A stretch of DNA of 64,000 bases from an uncultured Gemmatimonadales bacterium. Its GTDB lineage: Bacteria > Gemmatimonadota > Gemmatimonadetes > JACCXV01 > JAHWKZ01. Below are positions 23,893-35,727 of this stretch, in pieces. A model generated the notes under the pieces. That model was not told the DNA's origin. It saw only the letters and a program-made list of their open reading frames with translations, and did no database searches. The stretch's first letter is position 1. Each line of letters opens with the position of its first letter. The position numbers and the translations under genes are program-made. The stretch lies in contig CAMYLR010000006.1 in assembly GCA_947259315.1 (NCBI GenBank), positions 244,493-308,492 on the forward strand. The letters run 5' to 3'.

Positions 23893-25293
23893 TCAACGCC
23901 TTGCGATCTCGGCTACTGCATCGTCCAATGCGGGGAAAAAACCCTCAAGCTGTCGCTCGCTGATCGTCAACGGCGGCGTGAGCGAGAGCACGTTGCCGTA
24001 TGGACCACCAGCCAGCGCGAGATAACCGCGTTCTGCCAACCCGGCTGAGAGCGCCTTGGCGATCCGATTGTCGGGAGCGCCGGTAACGGCATCACCGATC
24101 ACATCGATCCCCCACATCGCTCCGACACCCCGGACGTCACCGATGATCGGATGTCGACGTGCGACACGACCCAGCTGACGCTTCATCAGCTTTCCGATCG
24201 TCCTCGCGCGAGCGGGCAAGTCACGGCGCGCGATCTCAGCCAGCGCCGCTCGCGATGCCGCCACCGCCAACGGGTGAGCCATAAAGGTGGCCGCGTGACG
24301 GGCCTCACCCTCCCCTTCCCACACCCGCATGAGTGATCGGCGACCGATCGTCGCCGCCAGCGGCAAACCTCCGGCGATCCCTTTTCCGATCGTCACGACG
24401 TCCGGCTTGAGCGGACCACCGGCCCACCAGCGGCCGGTCCGGCCGCCGCCGGTCAAGATTTCGTCCGCGATGACGACCAGTCGCCGCTCGCGAGCGGCTT
24501 CGCCCAACGCCTTGAGGTAGCCACGAGGCGGCACGACAACGCCCTCACGGCCCAACACAGGCTCGACGATCCAGGCGCCGAGCGGGGGGCGAGAGTCGTC
24601 GCTATTCCAAGCGTCGATCTCGGCTACCGCAGCGTCCAAACACGCCGTTCCGCACGCTGGATACGTCAGTCGATACGGGCAACGAAAGCAACCCGCGAAT
24701 GGCACCCTGAGCGTGGCTGGCGCCAGTGCCGCCTCGAACGGATGTCGAAACCGTCGCCGGCTCGTTGCGCGCAAGGCGCCCAAACCGCTGCCGTGATAAC
24801 CGCCATGAAACGCCACCACACCCTGCCTCCCAGTCGCCACGTGAGCTGTCTTGAGCGCAATATCGACCGCCTCTGCGCCGGACCCGGCGAACATCACGCG
24901 ACCACGCTTGATCGGACCGAGCCGGGAGAGTTCGCTTGCCAATTTCACGCGCTCCGGGTGCGGCGCGGCATCCGCCAAGCCATGCAGAAGTTGGTTTGAT
25001 GCTCGATTGACGGCGTTGACCACGCGGCGGTTTCGGTGACCGACAAGCGCGGCGCCAAACCCACCCGTCAGGTCCACGTACCGATTGCCGTCGACGTCCA
25101 CCACGTTCGCGCCTCGCGCCCGACTCCATGCGATCGGCGCGACACCATGGATGGCTCCAAACTGTGGTGCGGGTTCCAACTCGGCGAGCTCGTTCGCCAA
25201 CCGGCGACTGGCCGACCCCGGTGGTTTGGCGACGATCTTTGGGAGCGCGTTACCCCCAGGATCGGACGCCGAGGAGCGGCGACTAATGGCCAC
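23893..25293 (-). CDS. Class-III aminotransferase with Cys cluster
   Basis: 466 residues, PLP-dependent. The PLP lysine is Lys304 in TIGKGIAGGLP, and the cofactor-ring Asp is Asp277 in VVIADEIL. The phosphate-binding GSGAEAVD precedes them at about 138-145. It resembles 4-aminobutyrate and related omega-aminotransferases. Residues 202-218 carry C-x2-C-x8-C-x3-C (GCFRCPYRLTYPACGTAC), a pattern I recall from some class-III members and compatible with a metal or Fe-S site. GTG 25293 overlaps the aroQ stop by 11 bases, so it is the last clear gene of the aro operon. Class-III enzymes do not normally act on aromatic amino acids; the substrate is open. Confidence 0.88.
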   Translation of the reverse strand: MAISRRSSASDPGGNALPKIVAKPPGSASRRLANELAELEPAPQFGAIHGVAPIAWSRARGANVVDVDGNRYVDLTGGFGAALVGHRNRRVVNAVNRASNQLLHGLADAAPHPERVKLASELSRLGPIKRGRVMFAGSGAEAVDIALKTAHVATGRQGVVAFHGGYHGSGLGALRATSRRRFRHPFEAALAPATLRVPFAGCFRCPYRLTYPACGTACLDAAVAEIDAWNSDDSRPPLGAWIVEPVLGREGVVVPPRGYLKALGEAARERRLVVIADEILTGGGRTGRWWAGGPLKPDVVTIGKGIAGGLPLAATIGRRSLMRVWEGEGEARHAATFMAHPLAVAASRAALAEIARRDLPARARTIGKLMKRQLGRVARRHPIIGDVRGVGAMWGIDVIGDAVTGAPDNRIAKALSAGLAERGYLALAGGPYGNVLSLTPPLTISERQLEGFFPALDDAVAEIARR

Positions 25294-25723
25294 CGTCCAA
25301 CCGACGGGCGAGGGCCAGCAGCGCTACCCGATACGAGTCGGCACCCAAACCGCTCACCACGTCGACGCAAACGTCGGCCAGAACCGACTCGCGGCGCCAC
25401 CGCTCGCGCGTCTGAACATCCGACATGTGGACTTCGACCACCGGTTTCGCGAACGCACGGACCGCGTCGGCTAACGCGTAGCTGTAGTGCGTTAGCGCGC
25501 CACCGTTGAGGAGCGCACCATCAGCCCAATCCGCCCGAGCCTCCAACCTATCGATTAGTGCACCCTCGTGGTTCGATTGAAACCACTCGAGCGTGGCGTC
25601 GATCTCGTTAGCGACCGGTTCAAGTCCAGCCTCGATCTCGGCCAACGTCTGGTGGCCATAGACCTCGGGCTCGCGCGTGCCAAGCTTTCCCAAGTTGGGG
25701 CCGTTGAGGACGAGGACGTTCAT
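25283..25723 (-). CDS. aroQ: Type II 3-dehydroquinate dehydratase
   Basis: 146 residues; dehydrates 3-dehydroquinate to 3-dehydroshikimate. The family opening is VLNGPNLGKLGTREPEVYG with the catalytic Arg and Tyr; the more usual NLNLLG reads NLGKLG here. The second signature is ALLNGGALTHYSYALADAV, and the third (EVHMSDVQTRERWRRESV) carries the catalytic His. ATG 25723 overlaps the aroKB stop by 4 bases. Confidence 0.94.
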   Translation of the reverse strand: MNVLVLNGPNLGKLGTREPEVYGHQTLAEIEAGLEPVANEIDATLEWFQSNHEGALIDRLEARADWADGALLNGGALTHYSYALADAVRAFAKPVVEVHMSDVQTRERWRRESVLADVCVDVVSGLGADSYRVALLALARRLDGGH

Positions 25724-27303
25724 CCGATCGTCTCATCCACCCATGCGCGAACGGTCGCATCGTCGATCGGCTGAATTCGAACCTCGCCTGGTGTGACCGG
25801 CAATACGACTTGCAACGCGTCCTCGACGCGCTTCTTGTCGTGGCGCAGCGCGTCCAGCACGCGATCGTGATCCACGTCCGCGGCGCGGGTCGGCAGACCG
25901 AGAGCCTGCAACGAAGCAACGGTCTGATCGGCCAGACCGAGTTGGGTGATCTCTAGCCGCTCGCCCAGACGCGCGGCCGCAACGAGCCCGATCGCTACCG
26001 CCTCACCGTGCGTCCACTTTCCCCCACCCGCCATCTCCAGCGCGTGACCCAGCGTGTGCCCCAGGTTCAGCGCTCGGCGCGGTCCGGCCTCGCGGGGATC
26101 TTCATCCACGATCCTCGTTTTCACGGCGATCGCCGCCGCCAGGGCGTGCTCGACCGAGTCCAGCTCTCGTCTGGCCAGCGAATCGGCCTCACGGCAGCAG
26201 AACGTGAAGAGATCCGCGTCGTTGATCATTCCAGCTTTGACGACCTCGGCCCAACCCGATCGGTAATCGCGTTCCGGCAGCGTCAACAAACACAGCGGGT
26301 CGACGACGACCGCCTTTGGCAAGTAAAACGCACCGACCAAGTTTTTGACGCCAGCGAAGTCGATCGCGTTCTTCCCGCCGATCGCCGCATCGACCTGCGA
26401 AAGCAACGTCGTCGGAAACAGAAACAACGGCAGGCCACGTTTATACGTCGCCGCGGCCAAACCGCCTACGTCGCCCGCAGCACCTCCACCCAACACGACC
26501 AGCGGCGTGTCCCGATCGGCGCCGCGCTCGCGGAGCGCGTTCCAAAGCCGAGCCAGGACGGCCTCGCTTTTCGCCGCTTCACCCGGGGGCAACAGGTATG
26601 GCACCGCCTCCCATCCGACTTCGGCCAAGCCTGTTCGTAGAGCATCTCCATGGAGTCGCCAGACACGATCGTCGGTAGCTACGACAACTTGTGCCGCGGT
26701 GTGAGCTGCGGGCGCGTGATCCACAACGTCGCTCGCGTACGACAGCGCGTTGCGTCCCAACCAGATGGACTTGGCGATCGGCACCGGGGGCGGCCACTCG
26801 AGCGCGCGCACGACATCAACCGCGATCGCTTCCGGGCCACGACCGTTGGCATTCACGCGATGTGGCAACGCCTCGTAGCGCGGTTGTCGAGCCGACGCCA
26901 GCGCTCGGAGTCGATCGATCGGCGCTCCACCCTCCAGCAGCGGTCGCTCGGTCGAAGCCCCAACCCGATCGGCCAGCGTCTCGACCGGAGCCTCCAGGAA
27001 AACCCCCGACCCCCAACCGGCCAGCATCTCCCGACTGGCGGCGTGCTCGAGCGTGCCTCCGCCGAGCGCGGCCACAACCGGACCCGAGTGCTCCACCAGA
27101 TGCTCGACCGCGGCCTGCTCCAGGCGCCGAAAACCGGCTTCACCCTCGGCTCGCCACACCGCCGCGACGGTGCAACCAGCGGCGCGCTCGACCTCGCGAT
27201 CGATGTCGACAACCGGCCACCCAAGCCAACCCGCGATCTGTTCGGCCACGGTCGTCTTGCCGGCTCCCGATAGACCCGCCAGGTACACCTTCGTCGAGCG
27301 CAC
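25720..27303 (-). CDS. aroKB: Shikimate kinase-3-dehydroquinate synthase fusion
   Basis: 527 residues combining two shikimate-pathway enzymes. Residues 1 to about 165 are shikimate kinase (P-loop GLSGAGKTT at 9-17, then VVDIDREVE, AALGGGTLE and ERPLLEG). Residues about 175-527 are dehydroquinate synthase (VVLGGGAAGDVGGLAAATYK, FPTTLLSQVDAAIGGKNAID, and the zinc-binding LNLGHTLGHALE with KWTHGEAVAIG). Both active sites appear intact. The start is the GTG at 27303, 9 bases after the aroC stop. The two reactions are not consecutive in the pathway, so the fusion probably secures stoichiometry rather than channelling. Confidence 0.94.
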   Translation of the reverse strand: MRSTKVYLAGLSGAGKTTVAEQIAGWLGWPVVDIDREVERAAGCTVAAVWRAEGEAGFRRLEQAAVEHLVEHSGPVVAALGGGTLEHAASREMLAGWGSGVFLEAPVETLADRVGASTERPLLEGGAPIDRLRALASARQPRYEALPHRVNANGRGPEAIAVDVVRALEWPPPVPIAKSIWLGRNALSYASDVVDHAPAAHTAAQVVVATDDRVWRLHGDALRTGLAEVGWEAVPYLLPPGEAAKSEAVLARLWNALRERGADRDTPLVVLGGGAAGDVGGLAAATYKRGLPLFLFPTTLLSQVDAAIGGKNAIDFAGVKNLVGAFYLPKAVVVDPLCLLTLPERDYRSGWAEVVKAGMINDADLFTFCCREADSLARRELDSVEHALAAAIAVKTRIVDEDPREAGPRRALNLGHTLGHALEMAGGGKWTHGEAVAIGLVAAARLGERLEITQLGLADQTVASLQALGLPTRAADVDHDRVLDALRHDKKRVEDALQVVLPVTPGEVRIQPIDDATVRAWVDETIG

Positions 27304-27312
27304 GTCGTCCAG

Positions 27313-28512
27313 CTAGACCTCCTCAGCCGGAGCCTCGACCGGCTCGGGTGGCGGCGCGGGCGCGGCGCGCAAAGCGTCCGGAAGCACTGGAGCACGCCAC
27401 GGAATCCGTTCTACGTACCGTTCAAACGCCGCACGCGTGTCGTCCAACTGATCTCCACCCAGCTTGTCGAGCAGCGCTTCGACGATCGTCAAGGCCACCA
27501 TCGCTTCGGCCACCACGCTGCCCGCCGGAACGATCAGCGTGTCCGAACGGATGTAGCGGCATTCGGTCTCCTCGCCGGTCGTCAGATCGACCGACCGCAA
27601 TGGTCGCCGTTGGGTAGCGATCGGCTTGAAGAACGCTTTGACGACGATCGGCTCCCCGTTCGAGATCCCACCTTCGATCCCACCGGCGCGATTCGTCCGC
27701 CGGACGACACCCTCCTGCCAAAAGAGCTCGTCTTGCGCATCGCGACCAAAGTCCAACGGCGTCTCGGTTCCGTCGCCAATCGAGGTCGCTTTGACCGACT
27801 GAATCGACAAGATCGCCCGAGCGAGCGAGGCCTCGAGCCGGCGATCCCACTGCGCATAAGAGCCCAGGCCGGGTGGCACACCCAGCGCCACCACCTCGGC
27901 TACCCCGCCCAGCGTTTCCTCTCGCGCTCGCGCGGCCTCGATCTTGGACAACATCTCCTCTTCTACGGATCGGTCAGCGCAATAGAGGGGTGAACGATCG
28001 CGCTCCGCGACGAGCTCCCCCCAATCCGATCGATCCGGTGAAGCTTGTACGCCACCAACGACGATGACGTGACCAACGACAGCGATGTCGAACGCGCGCA
28101 AGAACGTGTGCGCGACGGCGCCAAGCGCGACTCGCATCGCCGTCTCTCGTGCGCTGGCGCGTTCGATCGCTGGATTGGCGTCGTCAAAACCATACTTCAA
28201 CATTCCGGTCATATCGGCGTGTCCGGGCCGCGGCACGGTTCGCGGCGGCTGCTTGTGATGCGGGATCTCACTCCGATTGGGGATCGACAGACCGATAGGC
28301 GCACCCGTCGTCTCGCCTTTCCACAGGCCGCTCACGATGCGCACTCGGTCGCGTTCGATGTTCATGCGAGCTCCGCGCCCGACACCCCCCTGGCGCCGCC
28401 ACAAGTATCCATCGATGTCATCAACTGAAAGCGGGAGCCCTGCCGGAACGCCTTCTAGGACCCCGATCAGCTCCTCGCCGTGCGATTCGCCGGCGGTCAT
28501 ATACCTCAACAT
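27313..28512 (-). CDS. aroC: Chorismate synthase
   Basis: 399 residues; converts EPSP to chorismate with reduced FMN. The opening MLRYMTAGESHGEELIGVL is the first family signature. It continues with RMNIERDRVRIVSGLWKGETTGAPIG-type sequence, PGHADMTGMLKYGFDDANPAIERASARETA and the late SDTLIVPAGSVVAEAMVA. A Pro/Glu-rich tail of about 20 residues is extra. ATG 28512 overlaps aroE by 7 bases. Confidence 0.95.
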   Translation of the reverse strand: MLRYMTAGESHGEELIGVLEGVPAGLPLSVDDIDGYLWRRQGGVGRGARMNIERDRVRIVSGLWKGETTGAPIGLSIPNRSEIPHHKQPPRTVPRPGHADMTGMLKYGFDDANPAIERASARETAMRVALGAVAHTFLRAFDIAVVGHVIVVGGVQASPDRSDWGELVAERDRSPLYCADRSVEEEMLSKIEAARAREETLGGVAEVVALGVPPGLGSYAQWDRRLEASLARAILSIQSVKATSIGDGTETPLDFGRDAQDELFWQEGVVRRTNRAGGIEGGISNGEPIVVKAFFKPIATQRRPLRSVDLTTGEETECRYIRSDTLIVPAGSVVAEAMVALTIVEALLDKLGGDQLDDTRAAFERYVERIPWRAPVLPDALRAAPAPPPEPVEAPAEEV

Positions 28513-29342
28513 CGGTGCGCCCGCTCCTTCTGTGCCGCGGTTCTAAAGTCGTTGGCATACCCTGCAGCAGCGCGCGGATCGTCGTCGATCACCAGCGCAG
28601 CTGCCATCGCTGCCTGGTGAACGAGCGTTCCGACACCGTTCATCGCGCGTGCACCCTCGAGCGCCGCCAACTCCAGAAACCGAGTGACCGGCGGATCGTA
28701 GTTGAGATCGACCGCAGCCGCGCTCGGGAACCAAGTGCGGTAGGGTATCGGTGGTTCATCGCCAGCCTGCCGGCCGAGCGGGGTCGCATTGACGACGATC
28801 GTCGGCGACTCCAACAGGTCGAGCGCATCCCAACCGACGCGGTCGCAATCCTCGCATCCGGTCACCGCTCGCTCTGGCGCCCGACTGACGAACGTTACGC
28901 GGGCATCGGAATCGGCAGCTGCGCGCGCCACGGCGCGCCCCGCGCCACCGGTTCCCAACAACGCGATCCGCTGACCGGCCACTGGAACGTCGGCCTCCTC
29001 CAAGCTGCGCAGAAACCCGTAGCCGTCGGTCGTCTCGCCCCGCCAGCCGCTGGACTTCCGAACCACGGTGTTAACAGATGCGATTCGCTCGGCCGCCGAG
29101 GACAACCGGTCACAACGTCCTGCCGCAACTTCCTTGTACGGCGCGGTTACGTTGAACGCGTCGAGGTCAGAATCCCAGACCGCCTCCCAAGCCTCTTTGT
29201 CTCCAGGCTCCGCAGGCCATCGTTGGTATTCGATCTCCAGGCCGCGTCGCTCGCCCATCGTCTCCCACAACTCCGGACTCAAGCTGCTTCTCACCGGCCA
29301 GCCGACGATCGCCAGACGGTAGCTGGACTTGACCTCAGACAC
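28506..29342 (-). CDS. aroE: Shikimate dehydrogenase
   Basis: 278 residues; NADPH-dependent reduction of 3-dehydroshikimate. The substrate site has SSLSPELW (about 19-26), the catalytic Lys in NVTAPYKEVA (about 64-73) and the Asp in TTDGYGFLRSL. The nucleotide-binding loop is LLGTGGAGRAVA. The start is the GTG at 29342, overlapping aroA by 8 bases. Confidence 0.94.
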   Translation of the reverse strand: MSEVKSSYRLAIVGWPVRSSLSPELWETMGERRGLEIEYQRWPAEPGDKEAWEAVWDSDLDAFNVTAPYKEVAAGRCDRLSSAAERIASVNTVVRKSSGWRGETTDGYGFLRSLEEADVPVAGQRIALLGTGGAGRAVARAAADSDARVTFVSRAPERAVTGCEDCDRVGWDALDLLESPTIVVNATPLGRQAGDEPPIPYRTWFPSAAAVDLNYDPPVTRFLELAALEGARAMNGVGTLVHQAAMAAALVIDDDPRAAAGYANDFRTAAQKERAHRC

Positions 29343-30618
29343 GAGCGGACACCCCTACGGATGATGCAAAGTCGGCCAGAAAAGACGGATAGGAGACGTC
29401 GATCCACTCGGCACCATCGAGCGTACTGCCGCCGGTCGCCAGCGCGGCCCCGACCGCCCAAGCCATCCCGATCCGATGATCCCCCGTGGCGTCCAATTGC
29501 GCACCCTCGAGCGGTGTTGGACCGCGGATGTCGAAACCATCGGAGAGGATCTCGATATCGGCTCCCATGCGCGCCAAACCGTCACCGATCGCCTCGATCC
29601 GATCGCTCTCTTTGAGCCTTAGCTCGCTGGCCCCGTGAACGCGCGTAAGACCTTGGGCCTGCGTTGCGATCAGCGCTACAAGAGGCAACTCGTCGATCGC
29701 CCTGGGAACGATCTCAGGCCCCACGTCGATCGCCAAAAGCTCCGCCCCCGTCACTCGCACCTCACCGTAGGGCTCCGGCTCGCTCGCTGTAACTGCCGTT
29801 TCGACCTTTGCTCCGAACGCCCGCAAGAGATCTAGAAACCCAGTGCGAGTCGGGTTGAGCCCGACGCCCTCGACGACGATCTCGCTACCCTCGCGCGCCG
29901 CGGCGAACGCCAGAAACGGCGCCGCGGCCGACAGGTCTCCCGGCACGTCGATATCCAGTGCGCGGAGCCCCCCGGCCCGCACGCGAGCTTCCCTTTCACG
30001 GGTCTCGACACACGCGCCCATCGCGGTCAACAGTCGCTCGGTATGGTCACGGCTGACAGCGGGCTCGATTACCGTGGTCGACCCATCGGCTGCGAGACCC
30101 GCCAGCAGCAGCGCGGTTTTGAGCTGTGCGCTGGCGATATCGAGCCGATGATCAAAACCGGTCAACGGCCGACCGGTGATCGTTATCGGCAACGTGTCGG
30201 TGGGTTCGATCTCGGCGCTCATCCGACGTAGCGGCTCAACCACCCGTCGCATCGGTCGTCGCGAGAGCGATCGATCCCCGATCAACGTGACCGGGGCGGT
30301 CGCCCGCGGGGCCAACAATCCCAGCAGCAGCCGGGCAGTGGTTCCTGAGTTGCGACAATCGATCGATTGCTCTGCGCGCCAGTTGGCGCCTCCAGTAACC
30401 CGGACGATGTCCTCGCCCAAACGCTCGATTTCCACGCCCAACGCCACGAGCGCATCAAGGGTCGCTGCGACGTCGGCTCCAGGAGCCAGTCCGCGCACCG
30501 TCGCCGTACCTTCAGCGATCGCGTTCAACACCAAAGCGCGATGGCTGATCGACTTGTCGCCAGGCACCCGAACCCGCGACCGGACGCGTCCGACCGGTCC
30601 CAGCTCCACCCGGCTCAT
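29335..30618 (-). CDS. aroA: 3-phosphoshikimate 1-carboxyvinyltransferase (EPSP synthase)
   Basis: 427 residues; joins PEP to shikimate-3-phosphate. PGDKSISHRALVLNAIAEGT (about 19-38) is the first signature, NSGTTARLLLGLLA (about 91-104) the second, and LRLKESDRIEAIGDGL the third. The segment NSGTTAR has Thr where glyphosate-sensitive class I enzymes have NAGTA, so this looks like the class II type; that is a motif-based inference. The ATG at 30618 overlaps the aroF stop by 4 bases. Confidence 0.95.
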   Translation of the reverse strand: MSRVELGPVGRVRSRVRVPGDKSISHRALVLNAIAEGTATVRGLAPGADVAATLDALVALGVEIERLGEDIVRVTGGANWRAEQSIDCRNSGTTARLLLGLLAPRATAPVTLIGDRSLSRRPMRRVVEPLRRMSAEIEPTDTLPITITGRPLTGFDHRLDIASAQLKTALLLAGLAADGSTTVIEPAVSRDHTERLLTAMGACVETREREARVRAGGLRALDIDVPGDLSAAAPFLAFAAAREGSEIVVEGVGLNPTRTGFLDLLRAFGAKVETAVTASEPEPYGEVRVTGAELLAIDVGPEIVPRAIDELPLVALIATQAQGLTRVHGASELRLKESDRIEAIGDGLARMGADIEILSDGFDIRGPTPLEGAQLDATGDHRIGMAWAVGAALATGGSTLDGAEWIDVSYPSFLADFASSVGVSARV

Positions 30619-31640
30619 ACCTCGGCCAGGTGCGGTCTCAGTGCTTCCCTGACCCGGACCAAATCGCCCATCATCTCTGTGAACTGCTCGAACGTGAGAC
30701 TCTGGGGGCCATCCGAGAGCGCGTTCTCCGGATCGGGGTGAACCTCGACCATGACTCCATCAGCACCAGCCGCCAACGCGGCGACCGCCAATGGCACTAC
30801 CAAATCTCGGCGACCGGTAGCGTGGCTCGGATCGACGACAACGGGTAGATGCGACAGCTGCTTGAGCAGCGGCACAGCAGCGATGTCGAGGGTGTTCCGC
30901 GTGTAGTTCTCAAACGTTCGGATTCCGCGCTCGCATAGCATCACGTTGGCGTTCCCCTCGGCGACGACGTACTCGGCGGCGAGCAGAAACTCCTCCAAAG
31001 TGGCGCTCTGCCCGCGCTTCAGAAACACCGGTCGATCGCTCTTGCCGACCCGGCGGAGAAGACGAGAGTTCTGCATGTTGCGTGAGCCGACCTGAAGGAT
31101 GTCCGCGAACTCACCCACCTTTTCGACGTCCTCGGCGCTGACCACCTCGGTGATGATCGCGAGCCCCGTCTCCTCGCGCGCATGCGCCAACAGCTCCAAC
31201 CCCTCGATCTCCATTCCCTGAAACGCGTACGGCGACGTTCGAGGCTTGTAGGCCCCGCCGCGCAGGACGTCCGCACCCTGAGCCTTGAGAAAACGCGCGC
31301 ACTCTAGGATCTGCGACTTCGATTCGACGGCGCACGGCCCGGCGATGACCGTGAACCCGCCGCCGCCGACGGCGAACCCACGACCTCGTACCACCGTATC
31401 CTCGGGCTGCAGCTCGCGACCCACGAGCTTGAAGGGGCGCTCCACCGGCACTACATCCTCGACGCCCTCGAACGCACGCAGCCGATCGATCGGGATGCGC
31501 TGCTCTTCGCCGAGGAGGCCGATAACGGTGCGCCCATCGCCGCGCACGATCCGACCGATTCTCAGGCCCCGGTCTTGGATGAAATCGACCAGCTCACCCA
31601 TCGACTCGATCGAAACCCCAGGTTTCAGTATCACGATCAT
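30615..31640 (-). CDS. aroF: DAHP synthase, type I-beta with N-terminal ferredoxin-like regulatory domain
   Basis: 341 residues; condenses PEP and erythrose-4-phosphate, the entry step of the pathway. Residues 1 to about 65 ([20 protein letters not shown]) form the ferredoxin-like domain that in Thermotoga DAHP synthase mediates Tyr/Phe feedback. The TIM-barrel catalytic part has [44 protein letters not shown] and [14 protein letters not shown] 31640 overlaps the aroH stop (4 bases). Confidence 0.94.
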   Translation of the reverse strand: MIVILKPGVSIESMGELVDFIQDRGLRIGRIVRGDGRTVIGLLGEEQRIPIDRLRAFEGVEDVVPVERPFKLVGRELQPEDTVVRGRGFAVGGGGFTVIAGPCAVESKSQILECARFLKAQGADVLRGGAYKPRTSPYAFQGMEIEGLELLAHAREETGLAIITEVVSAEDVEKVGEFADILQVGSRNMQNSRLLRRVGKSDRPVFLKRGQSATLEEFLLAAEYVVAEGNANVMLCERGIRTFENYTRNTLDIAAVPLLKQLSHLPVVVDPSHATGRRDLVVPLAVAALAAGADGVMVEVHPDPENALSDGPQSLTFEQFTEMMGDLVRVREALRPHLAEV

Positions 31641-32008
31641 GGCTGCTTTCCCGTCTCAATCAAGTCACGCCGCAATGCGGCCGCGGCACCCAAGTAGCAA
31701 TGTTTCGCTTGGGGCTCGCCAGGGGCCGCCGGTACCAACATCAGCACTCGGACGATCCGGGGCATATCGCGTTCGGTCGCGATCTCCTGTGCACCCAGTA
31801 GCGGCACGTCGACCCACCCCAGGCGACGCGCGCCGGCTGCTGCATGGGCGGCGGTCAGGTCCGGGGTCTGGGTGATCCAGATCGCGATCGGCGAACTCGG
31901 ATCGACCTTGTTTCGCTCGCCCATCGTGCTTAGCAGCTCGGCGGTCGCCGATTCGATCCCGTCGATCGTATCCTCCTCGACCTGAATCGCACCGCGGATC
32001 CCGATCAT
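31637..32008 (-). CDS. aroH: Monofunctional chorismate mutase, AroH class
   Basis: 123 residues from ATG 32008 (MIGIRGAIQVEEDTIDGI); ATG 32032 is a longer possibility. The AroH fold is recognisable from GIRGA with the Arg, ITQTPDLTAAHAAAGARRLG, VPLLGAQEI, RVLMLV and the late HCYLGAAAALRRDL. It converts chorismate to prephenate toward Phe and Tyr. It is the first gene of the aro operon, although it acts last, and it precedes the feedback-regulated DAHP synthase. The gap 32,009-32,282 to the divergent gene should hold the operon promoter, but I see no clear one. Confidence 0.9.
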   Translation of the reverse strand: MIGIRGAIQVEEDTIDGIESATAELLSTMGERNKVDPSSPIAIWITQTPDLTAAHAAAGARRLGWVDVPLLGAQEIATERDMPRIVRVLMLVPAAPGEPQAKHCYLGAAAALRRDLIETGKQP

Positions 32009-32282
32009 CGCTTTGTTCTCACGACCACTCATACGCGCCGGGGAAGTTCGCTTTCGGTCCGCGTACCGGCCACGCGGGCGGGTAACGACCCCCAAACGAC
32101 GCTTGGCAGGTTGCCGATATCGGGTCGCAAACCACACTCCGAGCGGTGGGAACGCGTGGTGGCCACCCTCCGCCCCAGTGGAAGCGGTTTACCTACAGTC
32201 GGCAGCCGGCTACCGTTGCCCCGGGGAACCCCTGGGCTTGGGCGGCGTAAGTCGTAGACTGGCATAGAGGGTGCGGCTGTTG

Positions 32283-34333
<2,051 letters not shown>

Positions 34334-34337
<4 letters not shown>

Positions 34338-35452
34338 CTCGCAGACGCGTCGCGCAACTCGACACCGGTATAGCACTCGCCGCGTAAAGACAGGACGTCG
34401 ATTCCACTCTCGGTGACGAGCACGTCATCCTCCCACCTCACACCAAACCGTTCGGGCAGGTAGACACCGGGCTCGACCGTCACCACATCGCCCGGGGCAA
34501 CGACAGTCTCGCTATCGGCTACCAGGTACGGAGGCTCGTGAATCTCGCGACCGAGGCCGTGACCGAGGCGATGCGTGAAGTGTTCTCCGTGACCCGCCTC
34601 GCGGATCACCGAGCGCGCAACTTCATCCACATCCCCGGCGATCGCTCCCGGGCCGAGCGCCGCTAGACCGGCCTCCTGCGCTAGACGGACGAGCTCGTGG
34701 ATAGCCCGATAATCCGCCGGCGCATCAGCGACCGACACGATCCCATCCTCCCACCAGAAAGACCGCGTCAGGTCGGCGCTAAAACCGTCCAACCAGCCGC
34801 CCCAATCGATGAGCACCGATTGGCCCGGTGTGAGCGCACGTTCGCTCGGCTCCCCATGCGGAACGGAGGAGCCAGGCCCGAACTGCACCAACGCCCAACC
34901 CTCAGCATGATGTTGCCGGAACCCGTCGATAAACCGGTCGCCGACGACGTGTTCGGTAAGACCCGCTTCGAGCGTCCCTAAGACCTCGCCAAAAACGGTC
35001 CAGGCGATCTCGATCGCGCGTTCGAGTAACGCCACCTCTTCTCGATCCTTCGAGCGGCGTAACCGTTCGAACAGCGGGGCACCGTCAACCAATCGCGCCG
35101 ACGTGGCAGCGGCCAACCGCTCGGCGTCGTGGAACGCAGTCGATGGCTCGACGGCCCAAGTACCGCCGTTGCCAGCTTCGATCTGTTTCGCGGCGATCGC
35201 GAACGGGGCTTCGGTTTCCTCCCAACCGAGCACGTTCGCCCACTCGATCTGCGAGGCCAGATGATCTCGCTCGAACGCAGGGCATACGATCCAAGGCTCA
35301 CCATCGCGTGGCACGCCGAGACACGTCAGTCGCTCGGTCCGCCACAACGACACCCCGGTCAGGTAGGTGAAGTTGACGCCCGGGGTAGCGAGCAAGCCGT
35401 CACAACCGTGCTCAATCAATCCATCCCGAGCTCGTATCCACCGCTCGCTCAT
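34334..35452 (-). CDS. M24-family metallopeptidase (Xaa-Pro aminopeptidase-like)
   Basis: 372 residues. N-terminal creatinase-like domain to about 130, then the pita-bread fold. The five metal ligands are visible: the Asp pair in VLIDWGGWLDGFSADLTRSF, His in HRLGHGLGREIHEPP, Glu in VTVEPGVYLP and Glu in VRWEDDVLVTESG. Cleavage of an N-terminal residue before proline is the usual activity, but dipeptidase activity cannot be excluded. ATG 35452 overlaps the glutaredoxin stop (ATGA), and the 3' end overlaps the convergent metallopeptidase gene by 4 bases. Confidence 0.93.
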
Positions 35453-35727
35453 GGCTTGAGTCCCGCCAGTTTTCCTTCGCGATCATAAACCACCAGCTCG
35501 CGGTATCCGCCGATGAGCTCACCGTTGACCACGATCTGGGGAAAAGTGCGGGCGTCGGGCGCCACCTCGGCTAGACGCGCTCTTCCCTCGGGAGTGCGCA
35601 AAAGGTGCTCCTCGTGGTATGGGATTCCGCGCGCTTCCAACAACAGCTTAGCCCGGATACAAAACGAGCACGGATCGGTCGTGTAGACGACGACCCGGAT
35701 GGCGTCTGCGTCGTTGGCGCCCGTCAC
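35449..35727 (-). CDS. Glutaredoxin (GrxC-like)
   Basis: 92 residues from GTG 35727, which overlaps the stop of the FakA-FakB fusion gene (GTGA). The redox site is DPCSFC (Cys20, Cys23); TFPQIVVNGELIGGYREL supplies the cis-Pro and the GG glutathione-binding loop. It reduces disulfides or glutathione mixed disulfides in the cytoplasm. It lies in a three-gene unit between the fatty-acid kinase fusion and the M24 peptidase; there is no evident functional link. Confidence 0.88.
   Translation of the reverse strand: MTGANDADAIRVVVYTTDPCSFCIRAKLLLEARGIPYHEEHLLRTPEGRARLAEVAPDARTFPQIVVNGELIGGYRELVVYDREGKLAGLKP

Noticed and set aside
26691-27617. 308-residue open frame on the plus strand opposite aroKB and aroC
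   Set aside because: Pro/Arg-rich, no family features, and fully inside two well-conserved genes; an effect of high GC.
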